From Branchiostoma floridae (lineage: Eukaryota; Chordata; Leptocardii; Amphioxiformes; Branchiostomatidae), in assembly GCF_000003815.2 (NCBI RefSeq), contig NC_049983.1, positions 11,251,410-11,315,409 on the forward strand: a stretch of DNA of 64,000 nucleotides, read 5' to 3'. The notes below the pieces were generated by a model. It ran no database searches. It had not been told where the DNA came from and saw only the letters and a list, made by a program, of their open reading frames with translations. Position numbers and translations under genes: made by a program. The number at the start of each line of letters is the position of its first letter. Positions within the stretch are counted from its first letter, which is position 1. Shown here piece after piece: positions 1-13,200 of the stretch.

Positions 1-244
1 TAAAGTAGCCCACGGTAATGATTCTTGTATGTTTGCATTTGCTTATGTTTCATAGTTTTATTAGATGCATATTTGTTTTTAGTTCACTTTTGGTTTAAGT
101 CAGTGTAACATTCTTCCTATTTCCATACAAGATGTGATTTTTAAGCTAATCAAATGACGTTTTTATCTGACAATGGCAAGTAATGTAAGCTATTGTCTCT
201 CTATAAACCAACACACATATTTTATCTTGTGTGTGTAAAAAGTG

Positions 245-477
245 TGTCAGAGACACACTTGGGGCACCAATGCGGCACTGTTGTGTTATTTTCGCCGATG
301 TTTTTTATATCTTAGATATTGCATAATACACATGAAAGTTTTACTTAGAAGACAAAAAAGTACATAAAACGTACGAAAATTCGTTCTTTATCTCTGAAAT
401 TCGTTGAGTAATTTTTCGAACCCCACAGTGCCGCACCGGTGTCCCAAGTGCAGTGAGATACCACCTTTACAACGTAT
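245..477. mobile_element. Inverted-repeat element (copy 1), degraded
   Basis: The arms CACTTGGGGCACCAATGCGGCACTG (left; first bases) and its near-complement ending CAGTGAGATACCACCTT (right) enclose about 180 bp. Same family as 4515-4775. It ends about 40 bp before the acceptor of exon 520-688. Confidence 0.7.
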
Positions 478-519
478 AACAGAAAACCGAATGACACTTC
501 GTCTTCTCTTTCCCCTCAG

Positions 520-1209
520 CTCCAATATCCAAACGCCATGCTCATCAATAAGAAGGATGACAAGGGAAACCCCGTACACCCGCGGCTGGCCCCGGACTTC
601 ATGCTGAAGGAGAATGAACATTTCAACGACATCCCTGTCAATATGGAGCAGAGTGATGTACAGGTGCCAGTCAACGTGTACAATGAAGGTTGGGCATCAA
701 TATTCTTCAATAATTGATCATGTTCGTTATACTGACTTTTGAAATATTAGGAAGTATGTATTTGCGTTTCAGTCCTTTAAGGGGAAATAATTGTACATTT
801 TTGAAACTTTGAGGTCTGGACATTAGTGAAATAGGCTCATGTGATTGGCACGAATTATTTCCTTTTCAACTCAAAAACATCTGGATGGATTAACATGATG
901 TCCTCTTCCTAGTCATTTTTAAACGTTCCTGGCTACTTACATTTCTACAATGAGGTAAACGTTTTTCTCCAGTTGTTTTTCTTTTTTATTGTGCCCGGAG
1001 GATGTCGTCCATATACCATATCATATCATATCATATCATATCAGTATGACATTACCCATGTTTCTATGCTTTTACAGCGCCAGACGTGCTGAACGCTGTC
1101 AAGTGGTCAAAGAATCTTGACCCAGTCTTCATAGACAACGGTAAAAAGGACCCGACGTTAACATGGCAATACTTTGGCAGCTCAACAGGGTTCTTTCGCC
1201 AATACCCAG
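520..1209 (+). CDS. CACNA2D3: alpha2/delta N-terminal exons (520-688, 1078-1209)
   Basis: Exon 520-688 starts in phase 0 after a CTCAG acceptor and reads [16 protein letters not shown] and onward; it ends one base into a codon. Exon 1078-1209 continues with [18 protein letters not shown] and ends GFFRQYP plus one base before a GTAGG donor. Both match the region just before the VWA domain of alpha2delta-3. The intron between them holds a pure CATAT repeat at about 1013-1043. Confidence 0.9.
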
Positions 1210-4200
1210 GTAGGAACGCTATCCTACCTTATCCCTATTATATTCACCTCCGTGAATTATTGTAATGTAATCAGTTGGTTGGTGAATTTGTTTGTTTGTG
1301 TCTCCATATGTGTCCGAAGTTCGTAAGGATGTGAGGCAGAAATGGTGTACTATGACACTTGGGGATTGGATAGTTTGGCTCTGTTCCAATGTGTAGACAG
1401 GCAGGAAGTGATGACTCACACTNNNNNNNNNNNNNNNNNNNNNNNNNNNNNNNNNNNNNNNNNNNNNNNNNNNNNNNNNNNNNNNNNNNNNNNNNNNNNN
1501 NNNNNNNNNNNNNNNNNNNNNNTGTTTGACAGGCGGAAGGAAGTGATGGCTCACACTCACACTACACCCACTCATGCCTTGGCGTTAGGGATGCGTATTA
1601 AGAGTGTGTTTCCTCTGCTTTCCTTTTTGAAAAAAAAAAGGCTCCCCTCTGATGCGGTGTAGATCATTGTTGCTATAATAGGCAGTGAACGGGAGCCTGG
1701 AGCGAGCGACATAGACGATTCGACGGGAGATATCGAGGATGGTGAGTGCTGGTTCACCTTTCCCATTTTTGATTGAATGATGCTTGAACTTTTTCATTGC
1801 TGTGATGGTTGGAATCCACTAACGACGACCAACACAACATGATGGTTCGTTGACAAATTGCTGTTGGATATGTTAGTACAGGTCCCATAATCTCCAAGCA
1901 GATTCCTCCGGTGGCATAAAACAGTAACATACTAGTAAGCTGGGGAAGGACTTCAGCAGGCAGAGGGGTAAAATTGGCCACCGCAGCTTATTAGTATGTT
2001 ACTGTTTTATGCCACCGGAGGAATCTGCTTGGAGATTACATGTACCACACAATGATGCCAAAATGTCTGAATATATCATCTAAGTGACAGCATCACGTAA
2101 CACTGACCATTCCTCCCCCCTACAGGTACATCCAGGCCGCCACGTCCCCTAAAGACATTGTCATCGTGGTGGACAGGAGTGGAAGTATGAAGGGACTTCG
2201 CTTGGAAATAGCCAAGCAAACCGTCGACACCATTATCGATACAATGTCAGACAACGACTTCTTCAACGTCATAGCAGTACGTCACTTTGGCATTTTTTTT
2301 GTTTTCTCCATTGTGTAAAACCATTGTGATATTTAGCCAGAGATTCAAGTCGGAATTTAGAAGTGTTCTTCCTGTGTTAACTGTGAAATCATGTTGAATA
2401 ACGTTTCCTTCCACACACTGAATTATTGCAACAGAACGTTTGTAGCTATTCCGTGTCCATCTTTTCCTTTGGAAGGCGAATCTGAAATTTCCCTTAACCA
2501 AACAATACGACTGTTTTTACATCTCTCATTATTTTAATGTTTGATCGTTTCATGCATTTTTTTTTCATATGCTGTACAAGAAGTGGTAGCGCTTAGGGCT
2601 GGGGTTTTTCTTAAACCGGTTTTTCTTATTGGACCGGTCCAGAAAAACCGGACCTGAAAAAATTAGGTGGACCGGATGTTGGACCGATTAGAAAATTAAC
2701 AGATTATTTCATCAGGCATTCATACGTTTTGGCGCTTGCAGGTGGCAGAAAATAACAAGAGTGAAGTAGGGTAGAGTTTATAGTAGTTTCTACCAAGTTT
2801 TATAGCCAATCGTACAGGTGCAGTTAGTGTTGAAGGATTTTAAAACGCCAGTGTAAGTCTAATACTCCACCAAACAGATCTCTTTGTAGTGAAATGGATC
2901 ATTGGTATGAGTCATACTGCATCAGGTCCAGGTTCAGGTCCGGACCTGGACCTGATCCTTTGGACCTGAACCGGACCTGGACCTGAGTTTTCTGTACCGG
3001 TACCCAGCCCTAGTAGCGCTCATTTAAGTCGCACAACTTGAGTTCGTCGTTACTTTGCCTTGTCTACCTATTTCTATGCATACTGAATAAATAGATAGAT
3101 ACTAAGTAATAAACTCATCCCCTCAAAGCTTCCCCTGAAACAGTTGATTGGCGTAGAAATGAAAATAAAATGCAAAGATAACCTTGTGACCAAATAGAGG
3201 TGGGTTTTAATAATAATTTACTTAATATTATATTAATTTACGTAATAATTTATCAAGAACACCAGAGAAAGATTTCGTTCGTCTCTTCCTAGTGAGTGAG
3301 CATGGAGAATGCTTGGACTGAAGTAACGCTACGCTTGGTCACAGGCTAGTTGAGTTCAATGCTTGTGTACCACCGTTTTTCCTTTGTCACAAGGTAATCG
3401 GAATGTTTATGTCATGTTTTTGCGTGCATTAGTTCAACAAAGATGTGACCTACATCGAGAAATGCTTTGTGAACACGTTGGTACAAGCCACGTCGGACAA
3501 CAAGGAGCTATTGAAGAATGGAGTTCGGCAGCTTCAGGCTGATGGAATGGCGAACTTTGAGACTTCCCTCGACGCGGCTTTCCAAATGCTCCGTGACGTA
3601 TGTTTTTCCTTACAATCATTGTTTTCAAACGTTTGAGTACATAGTCATGTATGTCGTTTTGCTACAACGTGACAAGTGTAAAAACAAATACTGTTACGGT
3701 GCCTAAAATCGCCATGAACAATCTGGATCTAAATAACTACAGGCCAATTTCAGATAAATCCATCAAAGGACCCTGAATTATAGGTGCAAACTCATAGAGA
3801 CAGACAAAAACAATACCCAATTCGGAAGACACTGTCCTCCTTTACGGAGTTATTCAGATGTAGTGACATTCCACGCGTTTCAATAATTTTTAATGTTATA
3901 CTTGTAACGCGTTTTAAACTGTACAGTGGTGTAGGTCGACAATGTACTATTTATCATTAGGCTCAACGGTAGCAAGACATGTTCAGATAACCCTCTGCCG
4001 TTTTTTTCCTCCCTGCAGTTCAACAACACAGGCCAGGGGTCGTGGTGTAACCAGGCCATTATGGTGATCACGGACGGAGCTCCGAGAAACTATGAGCAGA
4101 TATTTCGCCGTTATAACCACCCCGACAGAAGGGTAGGCTATCGGTAACACTAGCGTAGCTTCACGATGACACTCAATTTTGTAGTAATGATTTTTCATGT

Positions 4201-7200
4201 GCTCAATACTCTTGACAGACCTATGTTTTCCTGTCTTTGTTTTAGTCCATTTCTCATTCATTTTGTTAGTTAGAATAGAAAAATGAAGACCTAGGTTTTC
4301 ACACATCTGTCTCATGTTGTTTTTATACGGTCCCTATCGTACTTTTATGGGAGGGCACGACTGTGTGTGGTTGGGTTTGTGAGCTGACTGTTCTGTGTGA
4401 ATTCCATGGGTCCGTTCCAATAGGTTCGTGTATTCAGCTATCTGATTGGTCGCGAAGTCGGTGAGTCTGCGCCGGTGAAGTGGATGGCCTGCGCTAACAA
4501 GGGTAAGCTTTCTTAAGGTGGCATCTCACTGCACTTGGGGCACTGGTGCGGCACTGAGGGGTTCGAAAGATTACTCAACGAATTTCAGAGATTAGAAAAA
4601 TGAATTTACGTTTTGTGTATTTTGTTTTCTTCTAAGTCATGCTTTTAGGCAATATCTAGATTGTTTGTTTTTTTAAATCTGTGAAAATACATACATGTAA
4701 CACAACTGTGTGGCAGTGTACGAACCCCGCAGTGCCGCACCGGTGCCCCAAGTGCAGTGAGATATACACCACCTTTACAATCAGATGCACCAGATTTTCA
4801 CATGTTTGATTTTCAGAGAATTGTAACGATCTAGTTTTATCAATGAAGAAATTGTATTCTTTTTTAAATGTAACCCTACGCCATTATTTGCCATGGTATT
4901 TTTAATCGTAGTTCTTGCAGCTATGCTGTACAAATGTATTATACTTCATACTCTCCTGTATTTTCACCTGAGATGTTAACTAGAGTTGTTGTTACCATGA
5001 ACAGACCTTTGGTTTATTGTTTGGCTTGTCTCTTTGTCTCATTTTTTACATTGACAAACTTTGTACATTCGTACATTTGTCAATACTTCTATACGTTTTC
5101 TGTGGATGTTTTTTTTTTACGTATTTTACAGTAATATGCTCTTGTCAGTGGATGTTTAGATTAAATGATGCCTTCAAAGATCCTCAAATAACAGGATCCC
5201 AGATTGAACACATGATTGATTATCTGTGTATGGCTATTATGCAACTTGTCAGGTTACTACACCCAGATTGCAACACTGGCTGATGTACAAGAGAACGTCA
5301 TGGTAAGTCTGACAAGACAAAATTGCGGCATCTATGTATTTATATCGCCATACGTTGAACTCGATGTTATATCCAGCTTTTACATCCTTCACAACTTGAT
5401 ATGTTTTGTGAGGAAGTAAATTTTATATATGTCCATTTAAATTTTGAACTGCCTGTAACGTTATATGCCAATTTTTCTCTTTTGTGTCCTTGCCTGGTTA
5501 CATCCTATGGAGAACCGAAAGTTCATCTAACTACATCAATATGTACACCTTTCGGCACATTTGACTCTGTACATAAAAGCTCAACTGTGTTAGTGTATAA
5601 AGTTGCCACCAACTCCATTTTTTCCCCAACAAACCCTCAACATTATGGGAAGACCTTTCTGCCAGATTTTTGTGTTCTCCAGGTATGTAACCCACATATC
5701 TACTGCCGTGATACTATCATTACCATGCCTTGCCTCTCCCTGTAGAAATACATCCACGTGCTTAGCCGCCCTATGGTTATCAGAAGAGCCCATGGCACAA
5801 TCTGGACCAACGTCTACATGGACAGCTCGGTTAGTGAGGTTTGTTAACTTCACAGTGGGACGGTTATACATTGTGCATCACACTATGGCAGTCGATGATG
5901 TACAAGAAATTCTGTTCTTCCTCTTCTTCTATTCGACTCTGTGTGATCTCTGTCACTCTCGTCCATTGTATTGCGTCATCATGGCTTCTATTTCAGCATT
6001 GATTGTGACCCATGTTTCTGTGATGTGAGCTGAAATGTGCCTTTCATCCACCGCTTGCCTTTGCTACGTATCAGGCAGCACCTTTAAACTGCCATCGCCG
6101 ATTGAAATGATGCAACGATTGACATATAAAGACTATGACACTATTTTATCTAGACTATTTTGTGTTTTAGATAAGATTTTTTTAACGTAAGCTCACCGAA
6201 TCCTGCCATAGATACAAGGGTATCATACGTCTACCATTCGATGCTTCTTGAAATGATACAACGATTGAAATGACTATGACATTATTTTATCTAAAATATT
6301 TTGTGTTTTAGATAAGATTTTTAACGTAAACTCACTGGGTCATGTCACAGATATTAGGGTATCATACATTCTACCATTCGATGCTTTTTGTTTCTGCCAG
6401 GGAAGATACAAGGAAGCGTTAAAACTATATGACCCGGAGGTAAGGTATCATGCGCCGACTAGAACCTTTCATGCATCCGTGCATGGAAGCATGAGGATCC
6501 TGAGATCGATAACAACAGTCTGACCCAGTAGATGTGTAGTGTTAATGTCCATGATAATAAAGAGATATGTAGAGCGTCGTGTGTGTTAAGCATCAGTTAG
6601 TTTTGGTTCATGAAGTAGGAAACTTGAAGCATGAAACCAAGGAGGGATGAATGGGACCCCCTTGATGAAACTAAAAACCAATTGCCGTAAAAGAATTGAG
6701 TGGAGTGTGTTTTACTAAATCATTCAGTCACGTACCTGTCCGTAAGACAAGCATAGAGACTTACATGTTAAATGTATGTAGAAGTATTTGCCTTCACCAC
6801 AAGACAGTAAAATTTTACGACCACTTTCTCTCACGATGTCCCCCAGGCAATAGTCATAAACCTGTCAGGACAATGTAGACCTCTGGCAACATAAAACCTT
6901 TGTTCACTCGTCAAAGATGCAGCTCATGGCACTTGTAAAGTCTGTCTACCTACACTTTGAAACTGTGCTGACTTAACAACGCTTGAAAAGCCTAACACAC
7001 CTGCTGAGATGCAAATCCGGATAGAAATGTACGAAATGATACTTTGTATGAAAATGTCATTTTAGCTCACTCATCACAGTGGCATGCATTCTCTATGAAA
7101 TGTCCTGTCCGTCTCTGTCACTTCTCTGCTCTCTCTCTCTCTACATTCTGTATCATTCTGATTGATTGCGATTTGAAATGACGCATGTGAATGACTAACA

Positions 7201-10200
7201 CTGCAACAGCCTAACACTTCAGGTGTCTCTTGTGACTAACAACCGTTTTCTGACTAGTCTGAACGTTGAATGTCCGACCTAATTGTCCCTTCTGAGTCCA
7301 CTCTGTTGTTGGTGACGACCCTACTGGTTCCCTCCACGGTCAACCAACTAACTCCCCCCGGCTTTATTGTGATGCACACTTGTATAATTGCACACGAGTG
7401 CATCCATGACGTATACTCGTATACCTGTGTATGTCTTCGTGTGTGTCCGTGTGTCGTCCAGTCCTGTACTAAAAGCGTGGCTGTCAATGTTGTCTCATAA
7501 GCATCGCAGCATGGAATTCTGGGATGGAATTGTGGAGCATGCGCAGTTGGCGTGCGGGACAGCCCGACCCAGCGGAGCTGTTCGGTCTCTTGTCTTCCTA
7601 CTAACCCATATTACGTCATCTAGACCAGATATGAATCACTCTTCTCTCTTGCTACCATTTTGAAAAATGCGATCCATATAACTGAAGAACACCGGAGAGG
7701 TAATACTTTAATTCTTATCTTTTACTCTGCTCTTTTCCAACGTTTCGCCCCTAGTCACTTTTCATTCTCCAAATTCGATACCTTTCTATGCGGCTTATAT
7801 ATTTCTTTCCAATAGATGCAAAACAATGTTACTTTCTGTTGTTCTCTTATGTTTCTGTGATATTATCAACTTACATCATGTTAACATGAAAGAAAAAATA
7901 TTATTTATTGTTGGGGAGAGTATCTATCATATACATTTTGTTCATTTATGGAGTTAATCTTTAATACATAAGAACGTCTGACTTCATTGCCAAATCATAT
8001 GAAATATTGACTATCAGATCTTATTTCTGAAATGATGTATAGTTTTGTTACTTATTGCGACCTTATTACTTGATATCATAGAACGTACCACCCGGTGCGG
8101 ACTTTTTATTTTACCCAATTTATTTCCTGAACATAGTTCCTTCGTTTGTGTGAAAAATTGACATTTATCATCAAGAAATTATTTCAGATCGCTTGTGAGC
8201 GATCTCGTTCTGTTGGCAACTTGATATATATTTTCATACCTGATTTTATTTGTACTCAGTATCTAAGGATGCTGATATCTTAAACCAAGTGATAGGGATA
8301 TAACGTTACGTACAGCTTAGGATGCCTTAGTTTTTATTGTCGAGTAGTGAAGGTATTTGCTTGAACTAACTGTAGACTGGAGACCCGAGGGAAGCAATGG
8401 CAGGTAAAGCTACGCACTAACAAAATGTTCAGCTGTATGCGCTAAATATGTTGCATCATAGCATGCCTATCACCATAGATACCAACAGTAACTGCATGGA
8501 AAGGTTGGAAAGGGTAGTGACTGATGTTTGGGTGATGGTTGGACAGTATGCTCCCATAGACAGCATGTATAGCCATCCAGGTGATGATACACGTCTTGCT
8601 GTGGTTCCTTCCTAACATATTTCTCTTCCTCTTCCCAATTTACTTCACGCTTTCCCATAGGGTCTAGCCTTGATGACGACCGTTGCACGACCCGTGTTTG
8701 ACATGAAGAACCAAACGGTAAGATTTACACATCTTCTTAGAGAAACTACAATAGTTTAAGACTCTTGTCTGTACATTCTGGTACTTGAAAGGAGTTCTCT
8801 TATGCCCGTTACGGAGAAATGATTGTTCTATCGCATCAAAACGGACAGGTAAGTACATCTTAGTGAAATCCTAGACATCTTACCACTATCACGTGACTCA
8901 GTCCTTATTTTTCTCACCATCTGATCTTTTTCTTCAAACACAAACGCAGATTCCAGAGGTGGAAGAAACTTATCATAGCGAAATATGGTCGTTTCAAAAA
9001 TGCCACAAATTCCCTACTCTATTTTTGGTGCTAACGTTATATCTTATCCACTTCTTTTGTCGTTTGATTGTATACTTTGTGGTCACCGATACACGTCGTT
9101 GTAGCACAGGTTAGGCTTCGGCTGGGTTTTTTTGGGGGGGGGGGGGGCGAGACATCAAGAAAGAGTACAAACAACTAAAAAACAACCAGCCGGACCCTAA
9201 CCTCTGCTTGGAGAGTAGTTGCGTCGTCATTTTGACCATGAACGTCTTACGCAACGGGATTCATTCACATGTATGTACGTACTATCACTGCATACCTTTC
9301 AGTCGACCACCACAAGATATAATTCAGTGGTTTACCTGATGCTCTATGTTACGAATTAAGTCTGAACTTTGCTAGTATATAGCAGTTTCTCATTTTCAGT
9401 ATGCTTACGCATTTATTTCGATACGCAAATACTATACTGCTGCTAGCCTCGTAGGATAAAAGCATAGGATAAAAGGAAGAAATAGCTTCGAGTGAAAATG
9501 TATTTTTTTCGGCAGTAGGATTAGATATCTGAATGTAAAAGGATGCAAATCCAACTGCTGTAAGGTTAAGATATATCTGTGCAACCTCGTACATAGCAAT
9601 AGGAATAGTACTTTCAATGCTTCTTTTAAGTCCCAAGACTAAGATAAAAACAAGAAATTGTCTTGATTGCAAAGGGGTGGATGACTCGAACACATAACCC
9701 TCACTCCTACTAATATCTGACTTTCAGGGTGCAGAAAGGTAACAAACACACACAAAAAACAACACACACACAAACATAATTCCTGATCACACAACAAATT
9801 CCAACCAGTCCACAGAATTTCAGGTTGCATCGTCATTAAAATCCCTTTAGTCTTATTGTCTACAGATTTAACTGAGTGTTTTGTATGCCTCACATATCTA
9901 ACCTTTTGTTTACAGCTTTGTAACGTATAGGAACGCGTGAAAAATCTCAACGATCTTCAATCTATTTTAATTGAAGGGGGAGTAAAACCGAAACGTGCCA
10001 AGTAATGTACAAGCATGTAAAAATGATTTAAAGCTTAAAAGTGTTGTTCTGATTTCTGTGTCTATTGACGGATAGCATATCTTCTAATATCTGTCCCTTT
10101 TCTTTGACCACTTTTCCCCAGAGCTTAGAAGGAAACCTCTTGGGAGTTGTGGGGATTGACGTCCCCGTGAGCGAGCTGATGAAGCTCGCCCCACCACTCA

Positions 10201-13200
10201 AGGTCAGACGAACACTCTATCATGCTTCCGTGCTGATTTCTGTTTTCAAGTTGTTGTTTTTTAATATTCTAATGAGAAACTACCTGATTTTGAACGTACA
10301 GATCTTTGAATGTTTTGGTGGCTAGTACAAGTAATTCACACCATCTACATGGAATTCAGCCGTAGAAAGGACGACCCACCGTATTTGTTCTTTACTGTTG
10401 AGTCCTTCGTCTATGGAACTGTGCTTGTTTGAAATTGTTGATGTAAGATGTACAATGTTGAACTGATAGTAGCTGTCTGGTCTCTTGGTTTCTGACCTTT
10501 TTAGTTTTTATGGTGTAAAGAGTCTATAGTTTAACACATGTGGCAGGTTTTGTGCAGGATGGTGTGAATCGTTGTCGTAGAAATGTACTTCACAATTTAC
10601 GAACAGTCCTGTAGACCGCTCTTGTGCCTAACCACTGTTACATAGATGGGTGTGAATGGCTACGCCTTTGTCATCACGAACAACGGATACATCCTGACCC
10701 ATCCAGACCTTCGACCAACGGTAACGATGTTTGATGACACTAGATTATTCGTCTTTGTTGAATCGTCTCTGTTTATTTCGTACTATAATGTTGTCGATGT
10801 TTCATTGATACGATGACGAGTTCCCCTTACTGTTTATGATAGTTCTGTTTGATTTTTTGTGGCATGCAATAGTATATGGCTTCTTAAAATCATCAACGTC
10901 TAGTCATGTGCACGTCTAGTACTATAACAACACGTTAAGATATTTCTTTTTAAAAATCAAGTTGAAACAACAAAAATTTAAGATTATCAGTAGATGGTGT
11001 TATTGTAACTGTAATCTCATTTCTCCGCTCTTTGTAAGTGTGGCTTGAATTTGTGACTTAAATACCTGAGATTTTCATCTGTGTGAAAACTTATTTTCAA
11101 GTGTTTTCTGTCCAAGGTTGTCATGGAGCCGGGTGGAGACCCGATCACCAAACCCAACTACAACAGTGTGGATTTAGGCGAAGTGGAAATTTCTGACACG
11201 GAAGAGAAAGTAAGGAGCATTTTTCCATGGTCTTTTAGATGTGTGTTTTAAAGACGAATCTTTTGGCAATGTTATACTGCTCACTGTACCGTGCATGATT
11301 CATCATCATAGGCACGGACACAGTTTAAAATAGCCTCTATTTGCAGTGTTGAGGGCTGTTCATGAATTGACGTGGTTTTCTGATTTTGCATCATTTTTTC
11401 ATGCTGTTGCCAATTTATCATTCCATGTTTGAGTATGGAATTTACCAGATATTTCATGGACTTCACGTTCAACTATTCACGCGGTGTAACCATGTTGTTT
11501 GCGCGTTCTGATTTCCAGTTACGTACCAGCATGGTGAAACGTGAGACGGGATCGCTCACGATGAAAGTTCAAGAACACCTGGACAACATGGTGAGCCTAC
11601 TACATACTGCATGTAAAACATTCTTCAGAGGAAATTGACAAATATTCCTTACAAATTGCTTCTGGGCCATAATTGTACATTATTTTGGAGACACATGTAT
11701 ATCTGTACACTTTAAACCTTATTTTTGGAAAAGTGACTTCATGCAAAGCATTATAATACCCAACCTTTCTTAAACTGTATCTTCATCTTTTTGATTACAG
11801 AAAAGAGTGATGGTCCACTACAACTCATACTACTTTACAAAAATAGACGAAACTCCTTTCAGGTAGGGGTTATATACAATCTATCGTTGCCAGTTTTGCC
11901 GGTACTTTACATTCTTGTCATACATTGTTGATCAATTTCTCATGACACCTTTTTGTCTTCACTTCAGCCACAGTCTCTACTTCCTGTTCATTTGGTGCTG
12001 TTGCACGTATCTCATTTTGTGTATCAAATTTGGCTAAATATGTTGTGTTTCTCTCAAAGCTTGGGAATTGCGATTCCCAGTCCCTATGGACAATTCTTCG
12101 TCCAGGGTACGGTAAAAGATAGGAGCAAAGGTAAGATGTCTTAATCATATATTATCTTCATTGAACATAAAGAAAAGCTGACCATCGGGATTTTTTGGGC
12201 ACAGTCAAGCATAAGTCCAACTCTCTGAAGTGATGTAAACTTTTCAACACTAAGGGCGTTTTGAAGAATATTGGTGATAATAAGAATACAGTTTTATTGT
12301 TGACGTTCTCCTCACTCCACTCACGTCATGTACAGGAATGCTGAGAAGAAATGGTACGTGACGAAATAGGTTTTATTATGGATAAGACGTTCTGGATTGC
12401 AGAACACTGAACGCATTGCTTTTATCTGCTATTTGTAACATTTTGTGTTAAAAAGAGAACAGCCCTATTCTCCATTTTTTAAATGTATTCTACATGCGCA
12501 AATACTCACCCGTCCTCGAATTGTTGCATAATTTTTTTCAATTTCCGTAAACGAAAAATGATATTAGATGCTTAGCTTGCCGCTAGCGCCCAACTGCACA
12601 TCCTGTTTTAAAAACGGCTTGCGTGCAGACTTAATGAAGAGCCACTGCAGGAGATAAGAACACACGCATCCTGATTGCCTGCTTTATAAGCATCCTCTCA
12701 ACTTGTTCGATCGTGTCAGGTTTGCGTGCTTGGTTTATGAACCAATCCTCATGTGTAGCCACGGCCCCATTTTTGTGCAATCATAACCACGGCAAATTAA
12801 ATGCAAGCATTAGTCATAACATTTTCTGATTAAAAGATTCTAAATCCTGTCTAGTAGGTCATTTTGGTACTATGTTCAAAGTCTTGTACGTGGCCTCGTC
12901 GATGATACGCTATCATTGAAAGCCTAGTAAAATGGAATTTTACGCGTGTATTTCTATCAAATGTCACTCTTTACAACGTTGCAACTCAAGGTTATAACCT
13001 CGACACGACGTATGTAATGATGACCCTCCAATGTTTTACCACATTGCGTAGCAATAGGTACTTGCCGATGAATAATTGATAACTCGGTGGTTTTTGACCG
13101 AATTAAGTACGTGTTAATTTTACATTTATGTTTGATATTTCTTTACAGGTCTTGATCCACTTCGAAAAGGAGCGACGGGGCCAGTACTAGCGAAATGGTA

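Noticed and set aside
7254-7663. Overlapping ORFs on both strands in an alpha2/delta intron
   Set aside because: Simple-sequence-like Thr/Cys/Val-rich translations of TG-rich DNA; no homology.
8375-8402. AG..GT-bounded 28-nt segment between alpha2/delta exons 6401-6439 and 8661-8717
   Set aside because: Length is not a multiple of 3 while both flanking exons are phase 0, so inclusion would break the frame.
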